The notes under the pieces were generated by a model. It ran no database searches. It was not told where the DNA came from and worked only from the letters and a program-made list of their open reading frames with translations. A stretch of 64,000 nt of DNA from Gemmatimonadota bacterium (GTDB lineage: Bacteria > Gemmatimonadota > Gemmatimonadetes > Gemmatimonadales > GWC2-71-9): positions 2,604-66,603 of the forward strand of contig PNAE01000004.1 of assembly GCA_003169895.1 (NCBI GenBank), written 5' to 3'. Below are positions 28,190 to 37,307 of the stretch, in pieces; position 1 is the stretch's first letter, and every line of letters begins with the position of its first letter. The position numbers and the translations under genes are program-made.

Positions 28190-29460
28190 TGCATACTCCC
28201 GAGCGGCTGATTCGCGTGCTCGGGGCAATCGCGATGCTGGTCGGCACGCCGTCGCCCCCGGCACACGGCCAGGCGCCACCGGGAAGCAATCTTCAGGTCT
28301 TCCTGATGACCATGGGACCCGGCGCCGACATCTACGAACGCTTTGGCCACAACGCGATCTGGATTCGCGACACGCTGGCACACACCGACCTGATCTACAA
28401 CTACGGCATGTTCGAGTTCCCGGCCGGTCTTGGTGAGAAGCTGGCGTTCTACTGGCGCTTCGCGATGGGCCGCCCCCGATACTGGCTCGGCGTCGACAGC
28501 AGTCTCCAGCACATGCTCGACGTGTACCGCTATTACGAGCGCGACGTCAGCGCCCAGGCGCTCAACCTCACGCCGGCACAGCGTGCCGGGCTGGCGTCGC
28601 GCCTTGCCGTCAACGCGCTGCCGCAGAACCGGGTGTACACTTACGACTACTTTCGCGACAACTGCTCGACGCGCGTGCGGGACATGCTCGACGTTGTGCT
28701 CGGCGGCGCGCTGAAGCGCGCGACGCGCGACCGGCCCGGCGCGGGGTCGCTCCGTTTTCACACCCTCCGGTCGATCACCAACGACAAGTTGATGTTCCTC
28801 GGCATCGACGCGGCATTTGGACCGCGCGTCGACCATAGAATCGACCGATGGGACGAAATGTTTCTCCCGGAAAAAGTGCAGCAGCGCGTCGGCGAACTCC
28901 ACGTGCCGGACGGGGGAGGGGCACAGCAGCCACTGGTCAAGGCTGCGTTTCCGCTACTGACCATCGGTCGGTATCACATCGACCCCGCGCCGCCTCACTG
29001 GCTCGGCATGCTGACCCTGATCGCCGCGCTGGTCGCGGGGATCATGCTCCTCGCACTGCTCAGCGGGCCGGCCGGCGTCGTGGGTCGCGTCGTCATGACC
29101 GCCTGGTTCCTCCTCCTCGGCCTCGGCGGGTTGCTGGTGCTCTTCTTCTGGCTCTGCACCGATCAGGTTTCCACATACGCCAATCACAACCTGCTGTTCT
29201 TCTCACCGCTGGCCCTTGGTGTGGTGCCATTGGTGTGGGCCCGCGACGCGGCATCCGCGTCGCGGTGGAATTCGCGGCTGGTCGGGCTGCTGGCGGCTGG
29301 TGTCGTCCTGGGGTTCGGCCTCACTGCCGTACCGATTGTGACGCCGCAGGACAACCTCCGCATCGCCGTGCTGGCTGGCGTGCCAACGCTTGCAGGCGCG
29401 TGGGTACTTGCTCGCAAGCTCAGAACGTCGAACCTGATGGCCGGGTGGGGTGGGGGGTGA
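28186..29460 (+). CDS. DUF4105 domain membrane protein
   Basis: MTMGPGADIYERFGHNAIWIRD..LIYNYGMFEF; YDYFRDNCSTRVRDML; C-terminal TM segments. Confidence 0.88.
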   Translation: MMHTPERLIRVLGAIAMLVGTPSPPAHGQAPPGSNLQVFLMTMGPGADIYERFGHNAIWIRDTLAHTDLIYNYGMFEFPAGLGEKLAFYWRFAMGRPRYWLGVDSSLQHMLDVYRYYERDVSAQALNLTPAQRAGLASRLAVNALPQNRVYTYDYFRDNCSTRVRDMLDVVLGGALKRATRDRPGAGSLRFHTLRSITNDKLMFLGIDAAFGPRVDHRIDRWDEMFLPEKVQQRVGELHVPDGGGAQQPLVKAAFPLLTIGRYHIDPAPPHWLGMLTLIAALVAGIMLLALLSGPAGVVGRVVMTAWFLLLGLGGLLVLFFWLCTDQVSTYANHNLLFFSPLALGVVPLVWARDAASASRWNSRLVGLLAAGVVLGFGLTAVPIVTPQDNLRIAVLAGVPTLAGAWVLARKLRTSNLMAGWGGG

Positions 29461-29489
29461 TGGCCCACCACCGATGGGGTAGTGGGCCA
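29461..29489 (+). terminator. hairpin immediately downstream of the DUF4105 stop codon
   Basis: TGGCCCAC (29461-29468) / GTGGGCCA (29482-29489); weak T tract. Confidence 0.45.
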
Positions 29490-29516
29490 CTTTGAGTTGT
29501 GACAATCCAGCCCAGT

Positions 29517-29535
29517 AGCTAGCGGGTTGCTAGCT
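29517..29535 (+). promoter_or_regulatory. leader hairpin immediately upstream of a small membrane protein gene
   Basis: AGCTAGC GGGTT GCTAGCT then TTC, ending 8 nt before ATG 29543. Confidence 0.5.
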
Positions 29536-29542
29536 TTCTGCT

Positions 29543-29731
29543 ATGAACCTCCGACGCCTTATCGTCTTTGTCGGCTCGTTTGCCGCCTGTAGCGCCTTCG
29601 GCGTCTATCTACTGCACGCGCAACCTGGTTCCTTCTGGTTCGGAGTACTGGCCGCCGTCGCTGGCGGGGTGACTGCCGGACTGATCACCTATGCGCTGGA
29701 ACGGCGCTGGCCGACCGGCTCTCGGCGCTGA
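29543..29731 (+). CDS. small two-TM hypothetical protein
   Basis: 62-aa ORF with two hydrophobic segments. Confidence 0.6.
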   Translation: MNLRRLIVFVGSFAACSAFGVYLLHAQPGSFWFGVLAAVAGGVTAGLITYALERRWPTGSRR

Positions 29732-29851
29732 CGATATGCCGAAGAAACCCGCCATTCCCAAACGCCACACCGCCCCCAACCTCGCCGCCGGCTTTGGGCT
29801 CCTACCGCCCCTGATTATGTTTCATGGCTATCATGGTTCCGCTCCGGGACC

Positions 29852-30106
29852 ATGGCTCAACAAACTGTGAGGCATCCAGTGAAGCCCAATGTGCATCCTG
29901 TCTATCAGACCATCACTGCGCATTGTCAGTGCGGCAATACGTTCGAGACCCGCAGTACCGCCAAGGCGATCAGCGTCGAAGTCTGCGCCCAGTGCCATCC
30001 CTACTTCACGGGCAAGCAGCGCCTCGTCGACACCGCTGGCCGTGTGGACCGGTTCCGGCGCAAGTACGCCGCGGCGCCCCCAACGGAACCCGCCGCCAAG
30101 TCCTGA
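29852..30106 (+). CDS. rpmE: 50S ribosomal protein L31 (zinc type)
   Basis: CQCGNTFETRSTAKAISVEVCAQCHPYFTGKQR. Confidence 0.95.
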   Translation: MAQQTVRHPVKPNVHPVYQTITAHCQCGNTFETRSTAKAISVEVCAQCHPYFTGKQRLVDTAGRVDRFRRKYAAAPPTEPAAKS

Positions 30107-30130
30107 TCGCCAATCCTGAGCGAGCAACGG

Positions 30131-31189
30131 ATGGACTCCCGACTCCGCCAGGCGCTCGCGCGGGCGGAGGACGTCGCGCGCGAGCTGTCCGAACCAGCCA
30201 CCGCGGCTGACCCCGCCAAACTGAAATTGCTCGGCCGCGAGCATGCCAGGCTTGTCCCGGTCGTGCGAGCGGTCGAAAGTCTGTCACGTCTGGAAACTGA
30301 AATTGAAGGCGCGCAGGAGATGTCGACGTCGGCTGACGCCGACATGGCGGCGATGGCGCGCGATGAGGTCGAGCGGCTCGCCGGAGAGATCGCGGAGCTT
30401 CGCCTCGAGGTGCAGGAACTGCTGGTGCCACCGGATCCGCACGACGATCGCGACGTCATCATCGAGATCCGCGCGGGCACCGGCGGTGACGAGGCGGGCT
30501 TGTTCGCCGGTGAGTTGCTGCGCATGTATACCCGCTTCGCCGAACGCCGCGGCCTCCGGGTCGAGCCAATCGAAGTCCAACGGGGCACCATGGGCGGCGT
30601 TCGCGAAGCGGTCGTCGCCATTCGCGGGGCGGGTGCCTACGGGCTCTTGCGCCGTGAGTCCGGCGTACATCGGGTCCAGCGCGTGCCTGCCACCGAGACG
30701 CAGGGCAGGATCCACACCTCGGCGGCGACAGTCGCTGCGTTGCCCGAGGCCGAGGAGATCGACGTCCGCATCGATCCCAACGATCTCAAGATCGATGTCT
30801 TCCGCTCCTCCGGTCCGGGTGGGCAGAGCGTCAATACCACGGATTCCGCGGTCCGGATCACCCACCTGCCGAGCGGCATCGTGGTGCAGCAGCAGGACCA
30901 GAAGTCGCAATTGCAGAACAAGCTCAAGGCCATGGAGGTGCTCCGCGCGCGCCTGCTCGACCGCGTCATTTCCGAGCAGGAATCGGCCCGGGCAGCGGAG
31001 CGCCGCGGCATGGTCGGTACCGGCGACCGGTCCGCCAAGATCCGAACCTACAACTTTCCGCAGAGCCGAATCACCGATCATCGCATCAATCTCTCACTGC
31101 ACAACCTCGATGACGTGATGGATGGCAAGCTGGATGACCTGGTCAATGCGTTGCGTCTTGCCGCGCGCCAGGAGGATACCAATGGTTGA
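30131..31189 (+). CDS. prfA: peptide chain release factor 1
   Basis: RSSGPGGQSVNTTDSAVRITHLPSGIVVQQQDQKSQ. Confidence 0.96.
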   Translation: MDSRLRQALARAEDVARELSEPATAADPAKLKLLGREHARLVPVVRAVESLSRLETEIEGAQEMSTSADADMAAMARDEVERLAGEIAELRLEVQELLVPPDPHDDRDVIIEIRAGTGGDEAGLFAGELLRMYTRFAERRGLRVEPIEVQRGTMGGVREAVVAIRGAGAYGLLRRESGVHRVQRVPATETQGRIHTSAATVAALPEAEEIDVRIDPNDLKIDVFRSSGPGGQSVNTTDSAVRITHLPSGIVVQQQDQKSQLQNKLKAMEVLRARLLDRVISEQESARAAERRGMVGTGDRSAKIRTYNFPQSRITDHRINLSLHNLDDVMDGKLDDLVNALRLAARQEDTNG

Positions 31190-32036
31190 AGCATTGCAGA
31201 CCATCGGCGACGTGCTGCACGCCGCCACGCGCGCGCTGGGCGACGCCGGCATCGCCGAACCCCGGCGCGACGCGCTCCGGATCTGGTCCGACCTGGAGCG
31301 ATGCAGCACCGCGGACCTGGTGGCGCGCCCTGACGAACGGGTCGACGCGGATCGCGCCCGCCGGTTTGCCGATGCCGTGCGTCGCCGCGCCGCCGGTGAA
31401 CCGCTCGCTCATGTGACCGGCTGGGCCGGCTTCCGTCACCTCACGTTGCGGTGCGATCGTCGGGCGCTGATTCCACGCCCGGAAACCGAGGGACTGGTCG
31501 ACGCCGCGCTCGCCCGCGTGCGAACCGGCGTCGCGGCCGATGTCGGGACCGGCACCGGCGCCATTGCGCTGGCGCTCAGCGACGAAGGCTCATTCGATCA
31601 GGTATTCGGCCTGGATGTGTCGCCGGACGCGCTCGCCCTGGCCGCCGAAAATGCCACGGCGACCGGCATGGCGGTGAGCCTGCTGCCGGGGGACCTGGTG
31701 GCGCCGCTGCTGGGCCGGCCGGTGAATCTGCTGGTATCCAACCCGCCGTACCTGACGCGGGTCGAATATGACAGTCTGGACCGGTCGGTGCGAGATTACG
31801 AGCCGGAGGTTGCGCTCGTGGCGGGCGAAGACGGACTGCTGCTGACCCGCCGCTTGTTCGACGAGGGCAGGGCGGTCGTGGCTGCGGCCGGCTGGATCGC
31901 GGTGGAAGTCGATTGCCGCCGCGCCGCCGAGACGGCTCGCATCGCGAGCGCATTGGCGTGGCAGGATGTGACGGTGCTGGACGACCTGTTTGGCCGCGCG
32001 CGCTACGTGCTCGCCCGGCGAGGGAGTACCCCGTGA
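31182..32036 (+). CDS. prmC: release factor glutamine methyltransferase
   Basis: LIPRPETEGLVDAAL, DVGTGTGAIALAL, VSNPPYLT; start at internal ATG 31182. Confidence 0.94.
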   Translation: MVEALQTIGDVLHAATRALGDAGIAEPRRDALRIWSDLERCSTADLVARPDERVDADRARRFADAVRRRAAGEPLAHVTGWAGFRHLTLRCDRRALIPRPETEGLVDAALARVRTGVAADVGTGTGAIALALSDEGSFDQVFGLDVSPDALALAAENATATGMAVSLLPGDLVAPLLGRPVNLLVSNPPYLTRVEYDSLDRSVRDYEPEVALVAGEDGLLLTRRLFDEGRAVVAAAGWIAVEVDCRRAAETARIASALAWQDVTVLDDLFGRARYVLARRGSTP

Positions 32037-32383
32037 TTGATGACAAGGCACTCGAGCTGGGCCGCCTGATCGGCCAAGCACCGGAATATCAGGCGCTCCG
32101 GCGGGCGGAGCAGGCGTTGCGGGACGATGGCGAGGCGCAGCGTCGGCTCGAGACCATTTCGCGCCTCACGCGCGAGTTCGATCAGATGATGGGGCAGGGG
32201 CAATCCCCGGACGAGGCGAAGGCGCATGAATACGAGACCACGCTGCACGAGTTCGAGTTGTCGCCGGCAGGGCAGGGCTACCTCGTTGCGCGGGCGAACG
32301 TCGACAAGCTGATGACCAAGGTCAACCAGATGATCGCCGACGGGATGGAGCGCGGTGCCGTCAGCGGAATCATCAGCCTCTGA
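32033..32383 (+). CDS. YlbF/YmcA family protein
   Basis: GTG start overlapping the prmC stop; helical VIDDKALELGRLIGQAPEYQALRRAEQALRDD...YLVARANVDKLMTKVNQMI. Confidence 0.75.
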   Translation: MIDDKALELGRLIGQAPEYQALRRAEQALRDDGEAQRRLETISRLTREFDQMMGQGQSPDEAKAHEYETTLHEFELSPAGQGYLVARANVDKLMTKVNQMIADGMERGAVSGIISL

Positions 32384-33021
32384 TGACCGCCGGCTTCTTC
32401 CTCGTGGTGGAAGGGCCGGAGGCAGCGGGCAAGTCCACGCTGGTGCGGGCGCTGGCGCAGCGGATGCACGACGACGGCACCGAGGTAGTGATGGTTCGCG
32501 AGCCGGGCGGCACGCCGGTCGCCGAAGCGTTACGGCACGAGTTGCTCGATGCCGCGCGCCACTGGACTCCGCCGATGGAACTCCTGTACCTCGTCACCGC
32601 CAGAGCGGACCTGGTCACTCGGGTGATCCGGCCGGCGCTCCTCGCGGGTCGCACCGTGCTGTCGGATCGCTACGATCTGTCGACGACGGCGTATCAGGGC
32701 GGGGGGCGTGAACTCCCGCTGGAGCAAGTACGTTGGGTCAATACCGCCGCCACCGGCGGGCTGGCGCCGGACCTGACCGTGGTGCTCGACCTGGACCCGG
32801 GCATGGCGCGCGCGCGACAGCAGCGTGCCGGGAAAGGCCTCGACCGCCTGGAGCGGGAACCGCACGAATTTCATGCTCGCGTCGCCGCCGCATATTCCGC
32901 CGCCGCCGGGCCAGGGGTGCATCACGTCGCGGCGGACGCGTCTCCGGACGAGGTGCTGGCGGCTGCGTGGCGGCTGGTCGTCACCGCCCGTCCCGGACAG
33001 TTCCGATCGCGCGATGAATAG
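32383..33021 (+). CDS. tmk: thymidylate kinase
   Basis: FLVVEGPEAAGKSTLVRAL; DRYDLSTTAYQGGGR. Confidence 0.94.
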   Translation: MTAGFFLVVEGPEAAGKSTLVRALAQRMHDDGTEVVMVREPGGTPVAEALRHELLDAARHWTPPMELLYLVTARADLVTRVIRPALLAGRTVLSDRYDLSTTAYQGGGRELPLEQVRWVNTAATGGLAPDLTVVLDLDPGMARARQQRAGKGLDRLEREPHEFHARVAAAYSAAAGPGVHHVAADASPDEVLAAAWRLVVTARPGQFRSRDE

Positions 33022-33045
33022 TTCGTCTTGTCATCTGGAGGTTCG

Positions 33046-34647
33046 ATGAAGCAGCGCTGGGGAATTGTCGTCCTGATCGCGGTCGTCGCGTTTTTCAGTG
33101 GTGGTTGGCTGTTGCGCGGGGTGCGTCAGCACGCTGCGCCACACGGCCCCGAGTTGCTGAACACCGTGCTCGGCTACATGAATCGCTTCTACGTCGACTC
33201 GCTCCCGCCCGATAGTCTCTACGACCTCGCGGCCGCCGGCGCGGTGAAGGAACTCAACGATCCCTATTCTTCGCTCGAAGAGGTCGAGGACTTCCGCGCG
33301 CTGAACGAAGTCACCAGCGGCAACTACGGCGGGCTCGGCATGCAGATCGACGTGCGCGGCGGTTGGATCACCGTGGTTGCGCCACTGCCGCAAACTCCCG
33401 CGGAACGGGCGGGCATTGAGTCCGGTGATCAGATCGAAGAGGTGAACGGGCAATCGATGCAGGGCCTGAGTCAGGACAAGGCGGTGAAGACGCTGCGCGG
33501 CGAACCGGGCACCAGAGTCGACCTCAAGATCCGGCGGCCGGGCATTGCGCAGCGGATGCCATTTTCGCTGGTCCGCGAAGTCATTCACAGCCGGTCGACG
33601 CAGCCCGGCACCATGCTCGACACCAACGTCGGCTACGTCTCACTCAGCACGGTGAGCGACAGTTCCGCGAGTGAGCTCCGCGCCGAGATCAACGGGTTGC
33701 TCAAGAAGGGCATGAAAGGACTCATCGTCGACCTTCGGGCGAACCCGGGCGGGTTGCTGACCCAAGGCGTGTCGGTGGCAGACCTGTTTCTTGATCCGGG
33801 TCGCAAGATCGTCGAAACCCGCGGACGCATGGCCGATATGAATCATCAGTTCACCGACCAGACACCGCAGGTGTGGCCCACCCTGCCCGTGATCGTGCTC
33901 GTCGACGAGTACACCGCCAGCGCCGCCGAAATCATCGCGGGCGCGCTGCAGGACAACGATCGCGCCGTCATCGTGGGAACCGCGACGTTCGGCAAGGGCC
34001 TGGTGCAGACGCTCTGGCCGTTCGGTGCCGGGAAGGGCCTCAAGCTCACCACCGGTCGGTGGTACACCCCAAGTGGCCGAACCATCCAGCGTACCGCCAA
34101 GAGCCAGGATGACCAGCAGCGGCTCGCCATTGCGGAGGCGAGTCACGACGACCTCCGCTGGCTGGACTCATTGCCGTCGTTCAAGACAGCGAGCGGGCGG
34201 ATCGTGAAGGGCGGCGGCGGAATCGTGCCCGACCGGATCGTGCGCGCCGATACGCTCAGCCCGGCCGAGCGGGATTTCGTCAAGGGGATCGGTGCAAACG
34301 TGGCAATCTTCCGCGACGCGCTGGTGGCGGAGGCGCTCGAACTGAAGGAAAAGCACGCCGTCAGCACGCCGGACTTCCAGGTCACCGACGCGATGCGGCA
34401 AGGCGTCCTTAACCGGATGGCGGCGCGGAAGGTGACGCTCACGCCCGAGCAGGTCACCGGCGGCAGCCGACTCCTGGACCAGCAGCTGTCGTACGAAACG
34501 GAGCGGTATGTCTTTGGCCGGGCAGCAGAGCTGCGGCGCCGCACCCAGGATGATGCACAGGTGCGCACGGCGCTCGGTTTCTTTCGCAACGGCACGACCC
34601 CGTCCGCCCTGATGGCACAGGTCGCTGGCGGGCCGTCCGGCAAGTGA
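33046..34647 (+). CDS. S41 family C-terminal processing peptidase with PDZ domain
   Basis: GGLGMQI PDZ, VDLRANPGGLL, EYTASAAEIIAGALQDNDRA, TATFGKGLVQ. Confidence 0.95.
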   Translation: MKQRWGIVVLIAVVAFFSGGWLLRGVRQHAAPHGPELLNTVLGYMNRFYVDSLPPDSLYDLAAAGAVKELNDPYSSLEEVEDFRALNEVTSGNYGGLGMQIDVRGGWITVVAPLPQTPAERAGIESGDQIEEVNGQSMQGLSQDKAVKTLRGEPGTRVDLKIRRPGIAQRMPFSLVREVIHSRSTQPGTMLDTNVGYVSLSTVSDSSASELRAEINGLLKKGMKGLIVDLRANPGGLLTQGVSVADLFLDPGRKIVETRGRMADMNHQFTDQTPQVWPTLPVIVLVDEYTASAAEIIAGALQDNDRAVIVGTATFGKGLVQTLWPFGAGKGLKLTTGRWYTPSGRTIQRTAKSQDDQQRLAIAEASHDDLRWLDSLPSFKTASGRIVKGGGGIVPDRIVRADTLSPAERDFVKGIGANVAIFRDALVAEALELKEKHAVSTPDFQVTDAMRQGVLNRMAARKVTLTPEQVTGGSRLLDQQLSYETERYVFGRAAELRRRTQDDAQVRTALGFFRNGTTPSALMAQVAGGPSGK

Positions 34648-35483
34648 GCATTGACAATGTCGCCGTGATCGGCGCGGGGCGCGTCGGGCTTACGCTCGCA
34701 CGCGCCCTCGTTCGTTCCGGGCGGGCGGTAGCGGTGCTTGGGCGGCACGTGGATGCGCTGCCGGAACCGCTCGAGCCCGCGACGCCGGTCTGGGAACCGG
34801 CCATTGCCGCGTCGGATCTCGTGCTGATCGCTGTTCCTGATGATGCGATCGGTGACGTCGCACGGACCCTTGCTCGCGGCGGCGTGATCGGCGCGCCACA
34901 GGTGGTGCTCCACACGTCGGGGCTGCACGATCGTTCCGCGCTCGCGGCGCTCTACTCCTCGGGCGCCGGTCTGGGGTCATGGCATCCACTGCAGACGTTC
35001 CCTCGGCGTGGTGGCGAGCCGGATGCCCTCGCCGGATCACCGGCGGTGATCGAGGGTGACGAGCGGGCGCTGGCAGCGGGCCGCGAACTAGCCGAGCTGC
35101 TCCAGCTGCGACCGGTAGTGGAGATCGCCGCAGACCGGAAGGCCTCGTACCATGCCGCGGCGGTGTTCGCATCGAACTACCTGGTCGTGCTGGCCGACGT
35201 GGCGGCACGATTGACTCGCGATGCGGGCGGGGACCAGGTACCCAACGCTCTCTTCCTGCCGCTGATGCGGCACACGTTGGCGCACCTCAATGACGGGCCC
35301 GCGGCCGCTCTCACCGGGCCGGTCAGCCGCGGTGATGCCGGCACGATCGCCCGTCATCTAGCGGCACTGGAAGGCCCGGAGCGTGAGCTATATCGCGCGC
35401 TTGCCAAGGAAGCGCTTCGGCTGGCGCGTCAGAATGGTCTGGATGAGAACGCGGCACAAGCCGTGCTCGCCGTGCTGGCCTGA
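34644..35483 (+). CDS. Rossmann-like/DUF2520 domain protein
   Basis: NVAVIGAGRVGLTLARAL; LVLIAVPDDAI; SWHPLQTFP. Confidence 0.9.
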   Translation: MSIDNVAVIGAGRVGLTLARALVRSGRAVAVLGRHVDALPEPLEPATPVWEPAIAASDLVLIAVPDDAIGDVARTLARGGVIGAPQVVLHTSGLHDRSALAALYSSGAGLGSWHPLQTFPRRGGEPDALAGSPAVIEGDERALAAGRELAELLQLRPVVEIAADRKASYHAAAVFASNYLVVLADVAARLTRDAGGDQVPNALFLPLMRHTLAHLNDGPAAALTGPVSRGDAGTIARHLAALEGPERELYRALAKEALRLARQNGLDENAAQAVLAVLA

Positions 35484-35499
35484 TTTATCGAGTCGAGAC

Positions 35500-36165
35500 C
35501 TACTGGTCGATGATTCTGGTTCCGGCCGGCGGCTTGCATACGAACGTGCTGGGCGGTATCGAACGGTTGATCTGCAGTTGCGAGAGTTGCAGCGTGCGCT
35601 TGTGATCGCGTGATTCCTCGATCTCCAGCCGGCGGGGCAGGCTGTTCTCCCGATCGAACCAGATCGTGGCGCGGCGGAACGGCATGTCGTTGGCGATCGG
35701 CTCCATCACCACCGCGTCGGTCATGTGGCTGTCGATCTCTTCCGAACGCAGGTAGGTAATGCGATAGCGCTCAACTGCATTGTCGAGGAACGTGCCGAGC
35801 AGGTTGGTGCCGTAGGTCGGGTGGTTCTGCAACGGGTAGCGCATCACCTGGCCAGGCGTCTCGCTCGGCGTGTACACCCACAGCTTGCTGCCGTCGGCGA
35901 TGATGGCGTCCTGGGGCGGGTCAGCGAACCGCATCGCGAAATGGTTCTTGCCCTCCTGGTAGAGCGTGCCCCGTGAGTCCGGTTGGTCGATCATCTTGTC
36001 GTCGAAGTGTTGCCGGAACGTGGCCTGGAAACTCGTGAGCGCCTCATAGGCGCGGCTGCCGCGCGCCACGATCGGGATCCCGGGATCGCCGCCCGACTGG
36101 GCGTGCAGGGCTGGGCAGACTCCGCCGACCGCGAGCGCTGCGACCAACCACAGGCGGTGCTGCAT
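35500..36165 (-). CDS. lolA: outer-membrane lipoprotein carrier protein LolA
   Basis: Signal peptide; LTSFQATFRQHF..GTLYQEGKNHFAMRFADPP..DGSKLWVYTPSE. Confidence 0.88.
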   Translation of the reverse strand: MQHRLWLVAALAVGGVCPALHAQSGGDPGIPIVARGSRAYEALTSFQATFRQHFDDKMIDQPDSRGTLYQEGKNHFAMRFADPPQDAIIADGSKLWVYTPSETPGQVMRYPLQNHPTYGTNLLGTFLDNAVERYRITYLRSEEIDSHMTDAVVMEPIANDMPFRRATIWFDRENSLPRRLEIEESRDHKRTLQLSQLQINRSIPPSTFVCKPPAGTRIIDQ

Positions 36166-37202
36166 CAGACGACGCTGCCGGCGGTTGCCAGCGAGCGACC
36201 GATCACCTCGGCGATCGCTCCAGCCTCACGCATCAGCTTCTCGAACTGGTCCGGATAGAGACTCTGCGCACCGTCGGACATCGCGCGTTCCGGATTCGGA
36301 TGCACTTCCACGAGCAGGCCATCCGCGCCGGCCGCGACGGCGGCCCGCGCCATCGCCGTGACCATTTCCCGCCGGCCGGTGCCGTGACTCGGATCGGCCA
36401 TGATCGGCAGGTGCGACAAGCCATGGACTACTGCGATCGCGGCGACGTCGAACAGGTTGCGTGTCGTGGTATCGAACGACCGGATGCCGCGCTCGCAGAG
36501 AATCACATTGGGATTGCCTTCGGCGAGGATGTACTCCGCCGACAGCAGCAGTTCGGTGACCGTCGCCGCGAGGCCGCGCTTGAGCAGGATGGGCTTGCGC
36601 AACCGGCCGCACTCCTTGAGCAGCGGATAATTCTGCATGCTGCGTGCACCGATCTGCACGATATCGGCGGTCTCCGCCACGAGCTCCAGCCCTTCGACAT
36701 CCATCGCTTCCGTCACGATGAGCAGGCCGGTTTCCTGGCGCGCCATGGCGAGCAATTCGAGTCCGTAGCGGCCGAGGCCCTGGAACGAATAGGGCGATGA
36801 CCGGGGCTTGAACGCTCCGGCACGCAGAACCGTCGCTCCGGCATGCTTGACAGCCCGGGCCGCCGCGAGGATCTGCTCGGCGCTCTCCACCGAGCAGGGT
36901 CCGGCCATCACGACGACCTCGGAGCCGCCAACGAAGGTTCCATCCGGCAGCGGAACGCGGGTTGGCTCCGGCTTCCATTCCCGGGAGACCTGCTTGTATG
37001 GCTTGGAAACGTGAATGATCTCGGCGACGCCGGCCATGCCCTCAATGGTCGAGGCGTCGACGCGGCCGTCGTTGCCCACCAGGCCAACGGTGGTGCGCTG
37101 GCGGCCGGGCATCGGCCGGGCCTCATAACCCATGGCGGCGATTGTCGTTACCACTCCGGCGATTTCATCCGGAGTGGCGTCCTGTTTCATGACGATCAGC
37201 AT
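36165..37202 (-). CDS. aroF: 3-deoxy-7-phosphoheptulonate synthase
   Basis: VMAGPCSVESAEQI, RAGAFKPRSSPYSFQGLG, DPSHGTGRRE. Confidence 0.94.
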   Translation of the reverse strand: MLIVMKQDATPDEIAGVVTTIAAMGYEARPMPGRQRTTVGLVGNDGRVDASTIEGMAGVAEIIHVSKPYKQVSREWKPEPTRVPLPDGTFVGGSEVVVMAGPCSVESAEQILAAARAVKHAGATVLRAGAFKPRSSPYSFQGLGRYGLELLAMARQETGLLIVTEAMDVEGLELVAETADIVQIGARSMQNYPLLKECGRLRKPILLKRGLAATVTELLLSAEYILAEGNPNVILCERGIRSFDTTTRNLFDVAAIAVVHGLSHLPIMADPSHGTGRREMVTAMARAAVAAGADGLLVEVHPNPERAMSDGAQSLYPDQFEKLMREAGAIAEVIGRSLATAGSVV

Positions 37203-37216
37203 GGGGGAAGGATAAA

Positions 37217-37291
37217 GAGAGACGAGAGAAGAGAGAAGAGAGACGAGACGCTGGTATTCGCCCGTCTCGGCGTCCTCTTCTCTCGTCTCTC
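37217..37291. repeat. long purine/pyrimidine inverted repeat between smc and aroF
   Basis: 17-bp perfect arms GAGAGACGAGAGAAGAG (37217-37233) / CTCTTCTCTCGTCTCTC (37275-37291), with inner CGAGACG/CGTCTCG. Confidence 0.85.
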
Positions 37292-37307
37292 GTCGCTTGT
37301 TGTCCTG

